From: Macrobrachium rosenbergii
Taxonomy: Eukaryota; Arthropoda; Malacostraca; Decapoda; Palaemonidae
NCBI RefSeq assembly: GCF_040412425.1
Contig: NC_089766.1
Location: 17,686,401 to 17,750,400 of the forward strand
Direction of reading: 5' to 3'
DNA length: 64,000 nt
Made by a program: the position numbers and the translations under genes. The notes under the pieces were generated by a model. The model did not search any database and had not been told where the DNA came from. It worked only from the letters and a program-made list of their open reading frames with translations. Numbering within the stretch: position 1 is the stretch's first letter; each line of letters begins with the position of its first letter. Below are positions 11,023 through 23,000 of this stretch, piece after piece.

Positions 11023-12142
11023 TATCATACGGATCACGGCTTTGACAAATAATCTTCTATGCAATTTAATACAAAGCAAATTTAAAAAGAACTAAAGACT
11101 TTCCTATTCTGCAGGAGCTACGATACTGACGAGAAAACACTGAAAGACAGAAAATATATATAAGAAGCACCTTATTTTGAAAAAGTACAAGGGCCCGCCA
11201 GAGAGAATTATCCCTGTGGTGGGCTGTACAGAAAACCAAACAAAGTGAAACAACGTGAAACCACGAAACAAGATCAAACAGTAGCTTTCTTGCACACTTG
11301 GACAGACTCTCCAGGTACGAGCAACTGTTACTATGCTCCACCATCCTCTTACTAAGAACTTGAGAATGTTCTCTTGACAACAGTCCTCCTAAGTCATTCG
11401 GTAGTAAGCGGACCATCAGCTAGTAAAAGCACCTGAACTGAAAGACTGTCTCGAGTTGAATTCAGGTGATATGAGGGGACCACTATCAAGGCAAAAACAT
11501 TACGTAACTTGTTCACAGCGTGTATTCAAATCAGTTAAGAGGCCACAAGGACGAGTACCGTAAGGAATGATTTATTATTCAACATAAGCAAATGAATATA
11601 TACAGTGCGTCACCTCGCCAACTCTAATACATAAAATATAATCCCAAAAAAGACTGTTGAAGTAATCAACAACATGCGAAAGACTGTATCAGGCCTGATC
11701 ACTCTAGATAGAGAAGTCTCTGAAAAACTATTGAACTAAACTGTCCAACTTCTTGTCATTTCCAAAACAAAACCCAGAGATGGTAATGAAGCTCTGTCCA
11801 AAACATTTCTCGTTATAAAATCACACACATGGTCCAGTGGGAAATTATCAATCCCACACAAGGGAGGATGAAATGTTATACACAATATCCTTTCAACGCG
11901 TTTGTACGTCTCTGTTGGTTAAGCAGAGGTCCTCAACAAGACTACTACAGCAGCTTGTTAACCTCCAGTGCATTATGGCCTTTTCTTCAATTCCAGGGTT
12001 TAAGGTCATCCAATCTTAAACGCTGAATACTTCGTGGCTTACTTCCACGCCCCAGACAATTCGTTCCTGCTAATCGATTGTATGGACATATGCCGATATA
12101 AAATTGGTCCTGTGGTAACACAGAAACTTCAACCCAAATCTC
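11023..12142. other. Non-coding stretch
   Basis: No gene recognised. The last ~100 bp before the (ATT)n tract may belong to the dispersed repeat described next to it. Confidence 0.45.
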
Positions 12143-12144
12143 AA

Positions 12145-12232
<88 letters not shown>

Positions 12233-12405
12233 AAGGTGAACCCTATTCCTGTGGAACAAGCCACCACAGGAGCCAATGACTTGAAATTCCAGCTTCCATC
12301 AAATACGGTGTTCATTTGAAAGAAGTAACGGAAGGTAAAGGGAAATATAGAAAGAGATCAGTCATGGGAAAATAGATAAATGAAAATTCAAGTAAAATAC
12401 CAAGA
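12143..12405 (+). repeat. (ATT)n tract plus adjoining dispersed repeat
   Basis: A perfect (ATT)n run at 12143-12229 is followed by TCAGAAGGTGAACCCTATTC and about 170 bp that I recall from memory as a dispersed decapod repeat, commonly attached to such trinucleotide runs. It looks like a retroposed tail with the microsatellite at its end. Family identity is from memory only. Confidence 0.5.
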
Positions 12406-12597
12406 GTATCATAAAGAGAAAGGATGCTCTGTTCGTCTAATCCTCCTCGTTTTCCAATCAGAAACGTAGCAGATTTGGCAGGATGAGGATGAAGACCAGA
12501 TGGAACGGCCGGGAAATACTGGAAATATTACATAGTAAAAGTAATGGAACACTGAATAAATAAAATACAGAACTGGGTGGCAACTCTGGAAGGTGCA

Positions 12598-12599
<2 letters not shown>

Positions 12600-12646
<47 letters not shown>

Positions 12647-12721
12647 AGAGGAGAGAGAGAGAGTATAAATAAATAAAGATACAGACCAGATGGTCGCTCT
12701 GGAAGAAAGTGCACTCAGGAC

Positions 12722-12797
<76 letters not shown>

Positions 12798-12828
12798 AGG
12801 TGGCAACTCTAGAAGAAGATGCATTCAG

Positions 12829-12867
<39 letters not shown>

Positions 12868-13013
12868 GCCAGAGGAGAGTGAGGAGAGAGGAGAGTTAAG
12901 TATGAAGGCTTCCGGCAGGTGTAATTGGTCGCTCCTGAAAATTTTAACAAGGAATGCAATCCAGACATTAACAGGTGCATTATAACTGAGAAACATATAG
13001 GCGTACAATGTTT

Positions 13014-13074
<61 letters not shown>

Positions 13075-13075
13075 A
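12600..13075. repeat. Cluster of four (GA)n tracts
   Basis: (GA)n runs lie at about 12602-12660, 12724-12796, 12832-12862 and 13018-13074. The intervening pieces partly repeat each other (CAGGTGGCAACTCTAGAAG, GGTGGCAACTCTGGAAGG, GATGGTCGCTCTGGAAG), so the cluster grew by duplication of a unit that includes the tract and its flank. Confidence 0.9.
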
Positions 13076-13660
13076 CTTCCTTCGGTAAACCAATTTTGGA
13101 ACTAGGTAGGGGCTAGTTGACAGGTTTAGTTTGTGCATAATGCTTGATTCTTATTTGGCAGATATCTCTTCTCTGTCAGAGCTTCCATCACTAAAAAGTA
13201 ACATATAATTCCATTTGGGTATTTCATTCAGTTCTGAAATAAAACGGAGGCTCGATTCATTCATAAAATACTATACAGTAAAATTCTGTATTCTGCCAGC
13301 AAGACACGCAGTTAACTACTTTTCTCTCCCTTCCTATTAAAAGTCTCCAGCAGCTACAATTTTGAAAATCCAGGCAGAGTAAAAATGGAAAAACTAAACG
13401 TACACACCATGTAACTGGGATACAACTAGCTATCTTAATAGACTGTCCTGTTGACATCCACTGCTATGGACAGTAAATAAGTGGAAATAAATACAGAGGG
13501 AATAAATAAAGGAAAAATAACAAGTAAAAAGATTTGCTAAAACGAGAGGCTGGAGTATGGATGGACGATCACGACAGTGAGAATGAGAGGAATTAAGATG
13601 TACACGAAAAGTCTAAACAGCGTCATGAAGAAACATTAATTGTGGGAACAGCCACCTTGA

Positions 13661-13662
<2 letters not shown>

Positions 13663-13741
<79 letters not shown>

Positions 13742-13920
13742 TTAGTCATTCAATAAGTTCGTCTCGTCTTCTGTCTTACCCAAGCTTTTTAAATCCATCC
13801 AACTTCCTTCCGTGCAAGTGAAGGAAGGTGTGTACTTAGGGAGGGGAGGAGGAGGAGGAGGAGGAGGAGGAGGAGGAGGAGGAGGAGGAGGAGGAGGAGG
13901 AGGAGGAGGAGGAGGAGGGG
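13663..13920. repeat. (GA)n and (GGA)n microsatellites
   Basis: (GA)n at about 13663-13738 and a long (GGA)n at about 13846-13919. The minus-strand frames over them encode only poly-Leu or poly-Pro and are not genes. Confidence 0.97.
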
Positions 13921-14339
13921 AGGATGGAAGGGAGAAGGGAAGGTGAGGGGGAGGAAGATGGCAGGAGGAGAGAGGAATGGGTGGTATTTTTGAATGACAA
14001 TATACAACGTTCGTGCGCGCAAAAAAAAAAATGCGAATAGAATCCATTTTGATCTTAACACTTGACAATGTCCAATTCAGACACGCTCGTTCTGCAAGCA
14101 ACGAACAGAACGCTAACTGTGACGCCGATATGATTTACCTTATGGTAGCTAGTTACTAAAATAAATATAAGCAAAAACATTGAAGAAGGAACGTTTATAC
14201 AATATACTTAATACAAATGTTTGCCATTACCTTCTTCAGAATAAATCTGGCTTTGAAATAATACGGTGTTCAACCCGTAACTAAACTATCCTTAAGACTT
14301 TAAACTTCATATTTCTCGGCATTACAACAAGCAAGTAAA

Positions 14340-14750
14340 AAAATGCGCCGAAGTTTCTTCGGACCAGTCGAGTTTTCTGTACAACTTATAATCAAGGCCA
14401 CCGAAAATTTATCTATCTTTCGGTGGTCTCAGTATAATCTACTATGAGCCTCGGCCTATGAAACTCTCGGCCGGCCGTGGTTGCCTGCGTTGTTGCGTTG
14501 CCAGAAGCACGATCATGGCTAACTTGCCTTAAATAAAATAAAAACTACTGAGGCTAGAGGGCTGCAATGTGGTATGTTTGGCAACTGGAGGGTGGTTAGT
14601 CAACTTACCAATTTGCAGCCCTCTAGCCTCAGTAGTTTTTAAGATTTGAGGGCGAACAGAAAAAGTGTAGACAAAAAATGAGTGAGAACAGAATAAGCTG
14701 CGGACGGACAGACAAAGCCAGCACAATAGTTTTCTTGTCGGAAAACAAAA
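14340..14750 (+). repeat. Highly structured dispersed repeat with two hairpins
   Basis: A first hairpin has arms GGCCACCGAAA (14396-14406) and TTTCGGTGGTC (14418-14428). A second has perfect 27-bp arms at 14541-14567 and 14613-14639, with a 45-bp loop whose ends can extend the stem. Downstream is GCGGACGGACAGACAAAGCC. I recall near-identical sequence scattered through decapod genomes. No ORF is present, so this is a non-autonomous element or an RNA-derived repeat. Confidence 0.75.
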
Positions 14751-14999
14751 AAGTTTTATTGCATCAAAGATACAGTAAAGAGGCTTGGCCAGAATTTCAG
14801 TCGGGGGTTGAAGGGAGGAAGTTATAATTAAACAGCACGCAAATATTAATGTAATTTTTATTTCAATGAATCACTTGATATCTTTTTTTGGCATTGGCTT
14901 TTAATGACAGAATATGGACTATTTTATTTGGCTATTTCATGGATTGTGGAATGTACTATAAATTTCCAGTTCCACTTACTGATTTTATAGAAGAACAGA

Positions 15000-15310
15000 A
15001 GAAGAAGAATATAGAATTTAGGCCAAAGTCCAGGCACTTGGACCTATGAGGTCATTCTGCGCTGAAACGGATATTGACAGTAAAAAGGTTTGAAAGGTGT
15101 AGCATGACAGAAACCCTTGCAGTTGTTTATGAATCAATTATCAGGAGAGGGTGGAAAGTAAGATGGAAGAGAATATGATCAGAGGTACAGTAAAATGAAT
15201 GACAGGGACTGCAGCTAGGGGCTAAAGGACGCTTCTAAGTACCTTAAGTAATGCCTACACTGCACCGCATGAGGTGCACTGGACGACCCTACCCCTATGT
15301 GTTATTGAAT
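15000..15310 (+). repeat. Dispersed decapod repeat (SINE-like)
   Basis: The stretch from AATATAGAATTTAGGCC to the GCACCGCATGAGGTGCACTG hairpin near its end matches, from memory, a very common repeat in decapod transcripts and genomes. It ends in a short palindrome (GCACC...GGTGC) followed by a C-rich tail. It has no coding capacity. Class and exact ends are uncertain. Confidence 0.6.
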
Positions 15311-15599
15311 TTCATGACATAATTCAAGGATCAGAAAGGAGAAATGCTTTTAGTCGCCCCTCTCGAAATCTACAATACTCCTACCTGGGACATCATCGCG
15401 TTCATCACTATACGCACCATCGCTGTGCAAGAGTTTGGATAATGCCCGTTTCCGGTCTGAACATTCCTACTCGATTTTTATTACGTCTTTCGAATCTTCG
15501 TAAATAAAAAAATATTCTATATACATAATTCTTGCAAACTAATATTTATCACAATAATAAACAAAATATATGTAAATAACTGAGGATTTTCTGGGTTTC

Positions 15600-16370
15600 A
15601 ATTTTGTGCAATGCACCAGGACATTTATGGACATTTGATCCCCAAGGGGCTAGTACTAAACACGGCAAAATACATTTGATCAGGGGCCCCAAAACATTTG
15701 GGGCTAAACACGTTGAACATGGCAAAACATTTTGACCCAAAATACATTTGATTTACAGGGGCTAGTACTAAACATGGCGAAATACATTTGACCCCCAGGC
15801 AAATATGTTGCTAAGTACTAAACATGGCGAAATACATTTGATCCCAAAGGGCTAGCTACTACTAATTTGCACGGGCCAAAATACATTTGTCCCCAGATTT
15901 GATGGGCTAATACTAAACATGGCGAAATATATTTGATCCCCCCCATTTTGACCCCAGGGACTACTAAACACAGCAAAATACATTTTAAACACGTTGGAAA
16001 AATACATTTGATCCCCCAGGCTAGTACTAAACATTTGATCCCCAGGGCATAGTTCATTTTTCTCCAGGAGCTGAACAGGAGGCCTCAGGGGCTAGAAATA
16101 CATTTTGATCCCCAGGGGCTAGTACTAAACATGGCAAAATACATTTGATCCTCCAGGAGTTAACAAGGCAAAATACATTTTCACCCCTGGGGCTAGTACT
16201 AAACATGGCAAAAATACATTTGATCCCCCAGGAGTTAACACGGCAAAATAAATTTAACCCCCCCAGGGTTAGTACTAAACACTGCAAATACATTTGATCC
16301 CAAGGGTCTAGTACTAAACATGGCAAAATACATTTGATTTCAGAGGCTAGTAATAAACACCTCAAAACTG
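15600..16370. repeat. Degenerate ~40-bp tandem array
   Basis: The motif GCTAGTACTAAACATGGC followed by AAAATACATTTGATCCCC repeats about 18-20 times with many substitutions and small indels. Repeated near-identical peptides in the minus-strand frames are a by-product. Confidence 0.9.
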
Positions 16371-16634
16371 TGTAGATGAATCACTGTTTCACAGTGGTTA
16401 TACTAGCCCTCATGTGGAATTGAGTTCGGACCGGAAACGAACTTTCATTGTAACTGTCCAAAAGGTTTACTAAGGAAACCTGTTACAACCGAGATCTTCG
16501 TTGTACCTTTCTGTCAAAAACTATGACAAAAACATTCAAAAATTTCAGACAAGGTACATTAACAACACCCATAATGGAATTACCATATATCCCGCCGTCC
16601 GTATATAATGAACATTTTAGTATCTTCAACGAAG

Positions 16635-16905
16635 TCAGGAAAACAATATCGGTTTTCCTCACTCCAAGACCCAACTGTCGAGAATACAAAGGCTAATTTC
16701 CTTCATTCCAGAACATGTACAGTCAGGGAAAACAATATCAGTTCTCTTCACCCAAGACCCGACTGCCAGGAATACAAGGGTAATTTCCTTCATTCCAGAA
16801 CGTACAGTCTGGGAAAAAATACATCAGGTTCTTCACCCAAGACCCGACTGCCAGGAATACAAGGCTAATTTCCAATTCATTCCAGAACACAGCCTGGGAG
16901 CCAGT
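16635..16905. repeat. Three-copy ~88-bp tandem repeat
   Basis: Units share CAAGACCCGACTGCCAGGAA, TTCATTCCAGAAC and a CAGTCNGGGAAAA-type start. Copies two and three are closer to each other than to the first. Confidence 0.85.
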
Positions 16906-17329
16906 AATTATGTATTTTTCATAGCCATACCATCAATTGATATCGCATAATAGTCACTTCTTGTTAGGATAAATGAGGACCTATGAAAGTCCATATAGAT
17001 ATAAATAAAAAACCGGGGTTTTCATCCTAAAGGAAAAAACTGCCTAGTCACTCTGATCGGCCTCTTTCAGGAAATGTTACTCCATAAATCAATAATCATT
17101 TTCCTATATACGCAATATCACTGGAACTCAAGTCCAGTTTCTTTACTGGAAACTGGTCATTATATAATCTTTCCTCTAGATAGCTTTCAGCTGCGAACTT
17201 TATCAATCTAGATTGAAACTGCGACCTCGCTCAGTACACAACAAAACGTACCTTTTTTCAGGGAAAAAAACTTGGAAAAATCCACAGATACAAATTGAGA
17301 AATCCAGAACGGACGAAAACAAAGTCACA

Positions 17330-17540
17330 AGTCAACACTGCACTGGTTTTCCAGTCCACTGCTGAAGTTCCTTTCAGCTGCCTTTAACAGCATTTTTGAC
17401 CAATCAGAACTGTCCGTGATACTCCTTGTCAAAATAAGAGGAGGAACCGACACTCTGATTGGCTGAATTACAGAGGCTTATTTCCAACTAGTTACGTCAC
17501 TGTACTAACAACATATCATGGAAAACGTGTAAAAATTCAA
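17330..17540. promoter_or_regulatory. Inverted CCAAT-box pair, possible promoter-like segment
   Basis: CCAATCAGA at about 17400 and its exact reverse complement TCTGATTGG at about 17455 lie ~55 bp apart, close to the NF-Y consensus in opposite orientations. No gene start is recognisable on either side, so function is only a possibility. Confidence 0.2.
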
Positions 17541-18322
17541 TACACTGGAGCTTTAATATACAAAGCTGTTAAAAGACACGTTTAATTTCATACCTGATGC
17601 TTGACTGAATCAGTACCTCAATTAAGATGGTCAGTTTTACCCGAAGAGTGGGCAAGTGCACTTCAAGCACTTAATTACATTTCAATACTCAAGACCACGA
17701 CACAGAGGCAATGGATTAGCTCAATGTTGTATTCCTATGCACACAAAATTTTTTACATCCTATCTGTCGAGTTCACATATACGGCGAAATAAGGCAAGAT
17801 TAAAAAATTCAATTTCAAGTCCCTTTACCTGGGTTACCTGCTCAATCTGAACGGTACCAGAACCACTACCATTATTTTTGGCAATCAAACAGAGATGGCC
17901 AATCGTTATATTCTTGAGGGGAAGTTAGTTTGACACATACTCCTTCAAGAGTCTGATTATATCTAATACAGTCGCAACGAATCATAGGCGAGGCACTGAA
18001 TAGCCATAGGTAATGAATGGAAATATATATGTCAAACCCTGACGGTTTTTTCTTCGGTAAATATCTGAACAAATCTTGAGAATATGATCAGATGACAGGT
18101 ACTGTGCCAAGCCATGCTGTCACTGAAAACCCTGCAGTCTAATGTTTAGCGGCACAATATCTAGGTCATCATCCCCAAGAAGACAGAGGATATGTCACTA
18201 TAAGACCAATTAGACGATGTAATGGGCCTTTGTAGAAATACAGGCAATAGTGAGGTCTTCTACTCTCCACGGAGGAGATCCTCCAGGATTAGCTAAGATG
18301 GGAGATCGCCTATACAGAATAG

Positions 18323-18325
<3 letters not shown>

Positions 18326-18385
<60 letters not shown>

Positions 18386-18460
18386 TGTTCATGTGTCATG
18401 GGATTTCTTGTCTGTCGACCAAAAGACAAGACATCTTTGGGCATTCAAACAACAGAGACA

Positions 18461-18521
<61 letters not shown>

Positions 18522-18565
18522 AGTCCTCTGTTGACCCAAAGACGAGAAATCCCATGAGCATAAAC

Positions 18566-18620
<55 letters not shown>

Positions 18621-18770
18621 TAGTCACTCAGTCGACCCAAAGGCGAGATATCCCATGAGAAAAAAACAAGAGCATATAAACAGAGAGAGAGAGGAGAGAG
18701 AGAGAGAGATATCCCATAAGAGAGAGAGAGAGATAGAGAGAGAGCAAGAGAGAGAGAGAAAGAATTCCAA
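18326..18770. repeat. GA/TC tracts interleaved with an inverted and repeated ~50-bp unit
   Basis: (TC)n at 18326-18377, then (AG)n at about 18464-18518, 18570-18616 and a broken run to 18760. The spacers are copies of one unit: GTTGACCCAAAGACGAGAAA at 18532 and its relative at 18630 are in the same orientation, while 18396-18425 is in inverted orientation. The sign of the dinucleotide tract follows the unit, so unit and tract move together. Confidence 0.85.
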
Positions 18771-19936
18771 GATTCCAAAGAACAGGGTGCTCATTTAAAG
18801 ACTGGTATTGGGCAACACAAAGGAAAGAGATCTGTAAATAAAAAAGAAGAAAATAAACTAAAAATTATGACATAAATAGACAAAAATATGAGTAAATCTT
18901 GAAAACTGTTCTCGTAACTGTAAAATTTCAACCTGAATAAAAATGCACACAGGAAGATATAATAATAAGTTTTCTGTAAACACTGTATTTAAATACATTG
19001 CTATTTCTATGTATTGAGTAATTTGCAGTCCCCATACCAGCTGAATTAACGTTCGTTTACGAAAATAACAGGGTTCACCAAACTATTGATGCCATGTGGA
19101 TGGGACAAGGAAGCAATTGCAAGCAACTAGGCTCCTCAAGGGGCAACAGGCTGTCGTCTTGATGAGTGATAGTTGGAACCAAGACCCTGGTTCAAGACAG
19201 TTCGGGTGACTCGGTCTCAAGCTTCCTGCAGAGTACTACTCGTAAAACTGGAAGAAAGCTCCATGTTCTTCTTCCAGAAATGAGAGATTTTTAATGTTGA
19301 TGCAACTATCCCAAACTAATTTAGGAACAAGTAAACAGAAATGGCAGCAGACTCTTTTGTTCTAAACAAGTATCCAATAAGGCGATTACTGTAACAAACC
19401 TTCTTCATGTTTAATTTTGCAGAGTCCTTTAAAGACAAACCTTTAATTTTCTTTGGTGTTCTTCCGTTGCCTATTTTTGAAGAGGCCAGTTTTTGTATAA
19501 CAGTATTGTTTCCCTGGTACCTGAGTTTTCCTCAGTGTCAATTTATTTATGAAGTATTTTCTAACAAACTACAGACTGCTTATTTTAGAAAGAGTAAAAA
19601 AATTCAGGTCTTTAAAACATTTTTCCCTCGCGAAAAATCAAATGCCTGGATAAAAGAATAAAGGCTTTACGCAAGAATGAAAAAGGCAATTTTGATTTTA
19701 TATATCATTCCTAGACGCTTTACGATAATTGGAACTGGCTAGTTTGTGATTTTTCATTTTGAAAGGACACCTAAGAAAGTCAGTTTAATTTTCTGGACCT
19801 GTTTCCGTTATAAACTTTGTTTTTCTGCTTGTTTTTAAACTATTTATGGAATTTCTTTATCTGGTCCTGCTTTCAAAATCATAGAGAGTTGAGACGAACC
19901 TTTGGGTATTCTCTGCGGCATTTTCTGCGTTTAAGA
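18771..19936. other. Non-coding stretch
   Basis: AT-rich, with no gene or repeat family recognised. An 84-codon open frame at 19407-19661 has no family signature. Confidence 0.45.
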
Positions 19937-19938
19937 AG

Positions 19939-19981
<43 letters not shown>

Positions 19982-20032
19982 TATTTATTATTATTGCTTC
20001 AGCTGCATTTATTATTATTATTATTAATGCGG
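19937..20032. repeat. (TTA)n microsatellite, interrupted
   Basis: TTA/ATT runs at 19937-19980 with further short runs to about 20032. Confidence 0.95.
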
Positions 20033-23000
20033 ACTTCTCTTCAGTGGAGGTGCGTGCTAACAACTCCATTATGGTAAGAACAATATCAATAATAAGAAAA
20101 CAATGGGATTTGCTGAATGGGGTACTAGGTTTTTGCTCCGATAAAAGAATTAATTTCAAGGCTCCTGCTCCTGGCATATCACCAACTGTTATATTTTGCC
20201 ACAAATGTTGGGTGTTTAATCAAAACGATTGCCTGGTTATGGAAGGTTTCAAACCTGCCCCCAAGATGACCTTCTCCAACATTTCTTTCTAATTAAATTA
20301 AAAATCGTCAAAAGTATATAACAAGATATCTTATATTTATTTGCCACTATTTTCATAGCCCCTCTGAGTTCCAGAAGAACGTAATTATGTTTCTTAATGA
20401 GGGATATTGCCACATATCAATCTCCTGAATATGAATGAACCAGTGGAAATATATTTTGCTCTCTGCAGGGCTTAATCAGGATCATTCCCATTTTGCTCCT
20501 TTACTAATGGTATCTTCTATTTGTTTATATTTAAACCTTACACCTCGCCTGCTGAAATGAACGAAAGTCCAGAGAAGCGCATTTTTTTAACTACTAGAGA
20601 TCTTTCACAATAGCAGCCAAACTCAGTTGAATCCTGAGGCCAATCTGGAATTTTTCCTGCCCAGAGCAAGCTTCGCCAGATTTGCTGAGCAGCTGCAACC
20701 AATATTCAGTAAATGACCCTCTCTGGAGCCCGTTATAAATTCCAGAAGGACCTTTATTCCAGACCTCTACACTGTTGGATGACAGAACAGTCTCGGACGG
20801 GAATACTGTATGATTTACTCAATCAGACGACCAAATACAATGTTAAATCTTTAAGGAAAACTGAAAAAGTCTTCCTGCCCAGAACGGTATCAAAGATGGA
20901 ACTGATACTGACTACCGATACTTATTATGAAAATTATGATCATGGAAATAAGACAGAGAAACAATCATACTGGAAATGTATATCAAATAAAAATTAAACG
21001 GAAAATGAAACTTTGACAGCCAGGGGTTTTAAGCTGGATATCAAATATTTCTTTCCAATTAATTACATTCAAGGTTAATAACAAGCAGGAAATGAACCTT
21101 ATGAGGCATCAACGGGAACCAATATCTACTCATATCAATGGAAATATATTTTATATGATCATTCCGATTTTCTTATTGACATCCAATTTACCTATAAAGT
21201 TAGCCCTCTAAATGCAGCATTTCTTTTTGACTAATCACACATTTCTATTTTAATTATTTCATATAAAAGCATCAGTTCAGAACGCCACACTGTTGGAGGG
21301 AGGTAAGAACGACATGGGGCAACAGTGTTAAACCTTTACTGATACCCATAGATCAAGATGGAAGAAACTGCACAACTTTTATAGTGAATAGAGTAAGGAA
21401 TGAAAGCAAAAGAAGGTTTTACGTCCCTCTGACTGAGTAGCGCTTACTGATGATCAAAAGAACTCCTGAACTACGGATTAAACTGCCATTACATCGGAAG
21501 AACAAACATAAATAGGAAAAAAGAATGAAAAGTGAAAAACTGACAGACCACTTGCAGACAAAATGGACATTTTAAAAGGAACGACAAAGATACCAACATG
21601 GAAGATGGATGCTATGGTTACTGAAGGTTGCTCTGAAAAAAGGCTAACAAAATTATTTCAACAAAAGAACAGGCAGCCAAGGTAAGGCCTTTGCAGCTTG
21701 CTTTAAGTTAAACTCATTGTTAACAATTTTACTCTGGTTGTGTCCTCATGTTTTTGTTAGCCATTTCCAAAGCAGCCCTTCAATGCATCCATCTCCATTC
21801 AGGTTTGATCTTGCCTTCGATGCAATGTTCCATTAGGTGCAAGTGGTCAGATCAACATCAATTTGTCTGTTCATTCGTTTTTTAACTTGTTTGTTCTCAC
21901 ATGATGCAATGGTAAAGTTTGTGTCCTCAGTATTCAGTAGTTCTTTTTTCATCAGTGCGCACTATGATATTAGTTCAGATGGTCGTTTAATCTTTTGTCC
22001 TTCATTCCTTTAGACTTAAATTCGATGCAAGTTTGGAATTAAACTTGTCTTGTATCTGTCTCGTAAAATTGACCTGTCAAATTTTTCCTATAATTTTTGG
22101 TAGTATTTCAAATAAGTTTGTTTACCAGCACATGGTTACAGAACTAAAGGTAAATATTTTAGGACGGCTCTGACATCTCAGGTAGGGGTAGAAGGTAATT
22201 TTACTTTGTGCTTCGGTGGTGTAAGGGTTTATGATATAATAGACACATTGTTGGTACAATTTTCACAGTGTTCTGGTCTGAAGGATAACAGACTTGTAAT
22301 ATCCCTGTATTATAGCATGTGACGTCCATCTAGGAAGAATATCAAAGCGATTCCCGAGGCCACAAAATCTTCATGTGATTGGATTACAAAGAGCAGTGTT
22401 GCAGACTATTCTTTAAAAAATCTTAATTTCATTTTTAAAACCTACAGACACGGAATAGTCTTAAGATAAATCTGCAGGGTCCCTTTAAGTCATAAACATT
22501 TTTTTCGTGCATTTACACATAATAAGAATATTCTGAACAAACTGAAGAACCTGCATTCAGTACTGCTGCTTTTTGTTCTGAGCACAACCAAAGTATTTCT
22601 CAAAGTCACTACAAAAAAAAAAAATGGGTAATATACGACTTGTTTTAATCTACAAAGCATATTAAAAACAAAGCAGGTTACCGGTAATTCCTTTGGACTA
22701 CAAAATAGGAGAATGAAAGAAGTTACTTTGCTCACATTAACATGTCCAACTGAAATCTGTGTTTCCCACAAGACAACAAAATCATAATGCCCACGTTTCT
22801 TGGCTGTCATACTTCCTGCTCCCAGACTTCCTTGCGCTTTATATAAAATAAATCACTTGTCATAGTAAACTCAATGCATGGTTATCTGTATGGGACAAAC
22901 CTGTAAGTGTTTCAGTAAATAACCTTTTTCTTTATTTAGTTTTCATCCTATATATAGAAGAAAAAATTCTTTCAACTGTAAATTTTTAGTGGTGTAAACG

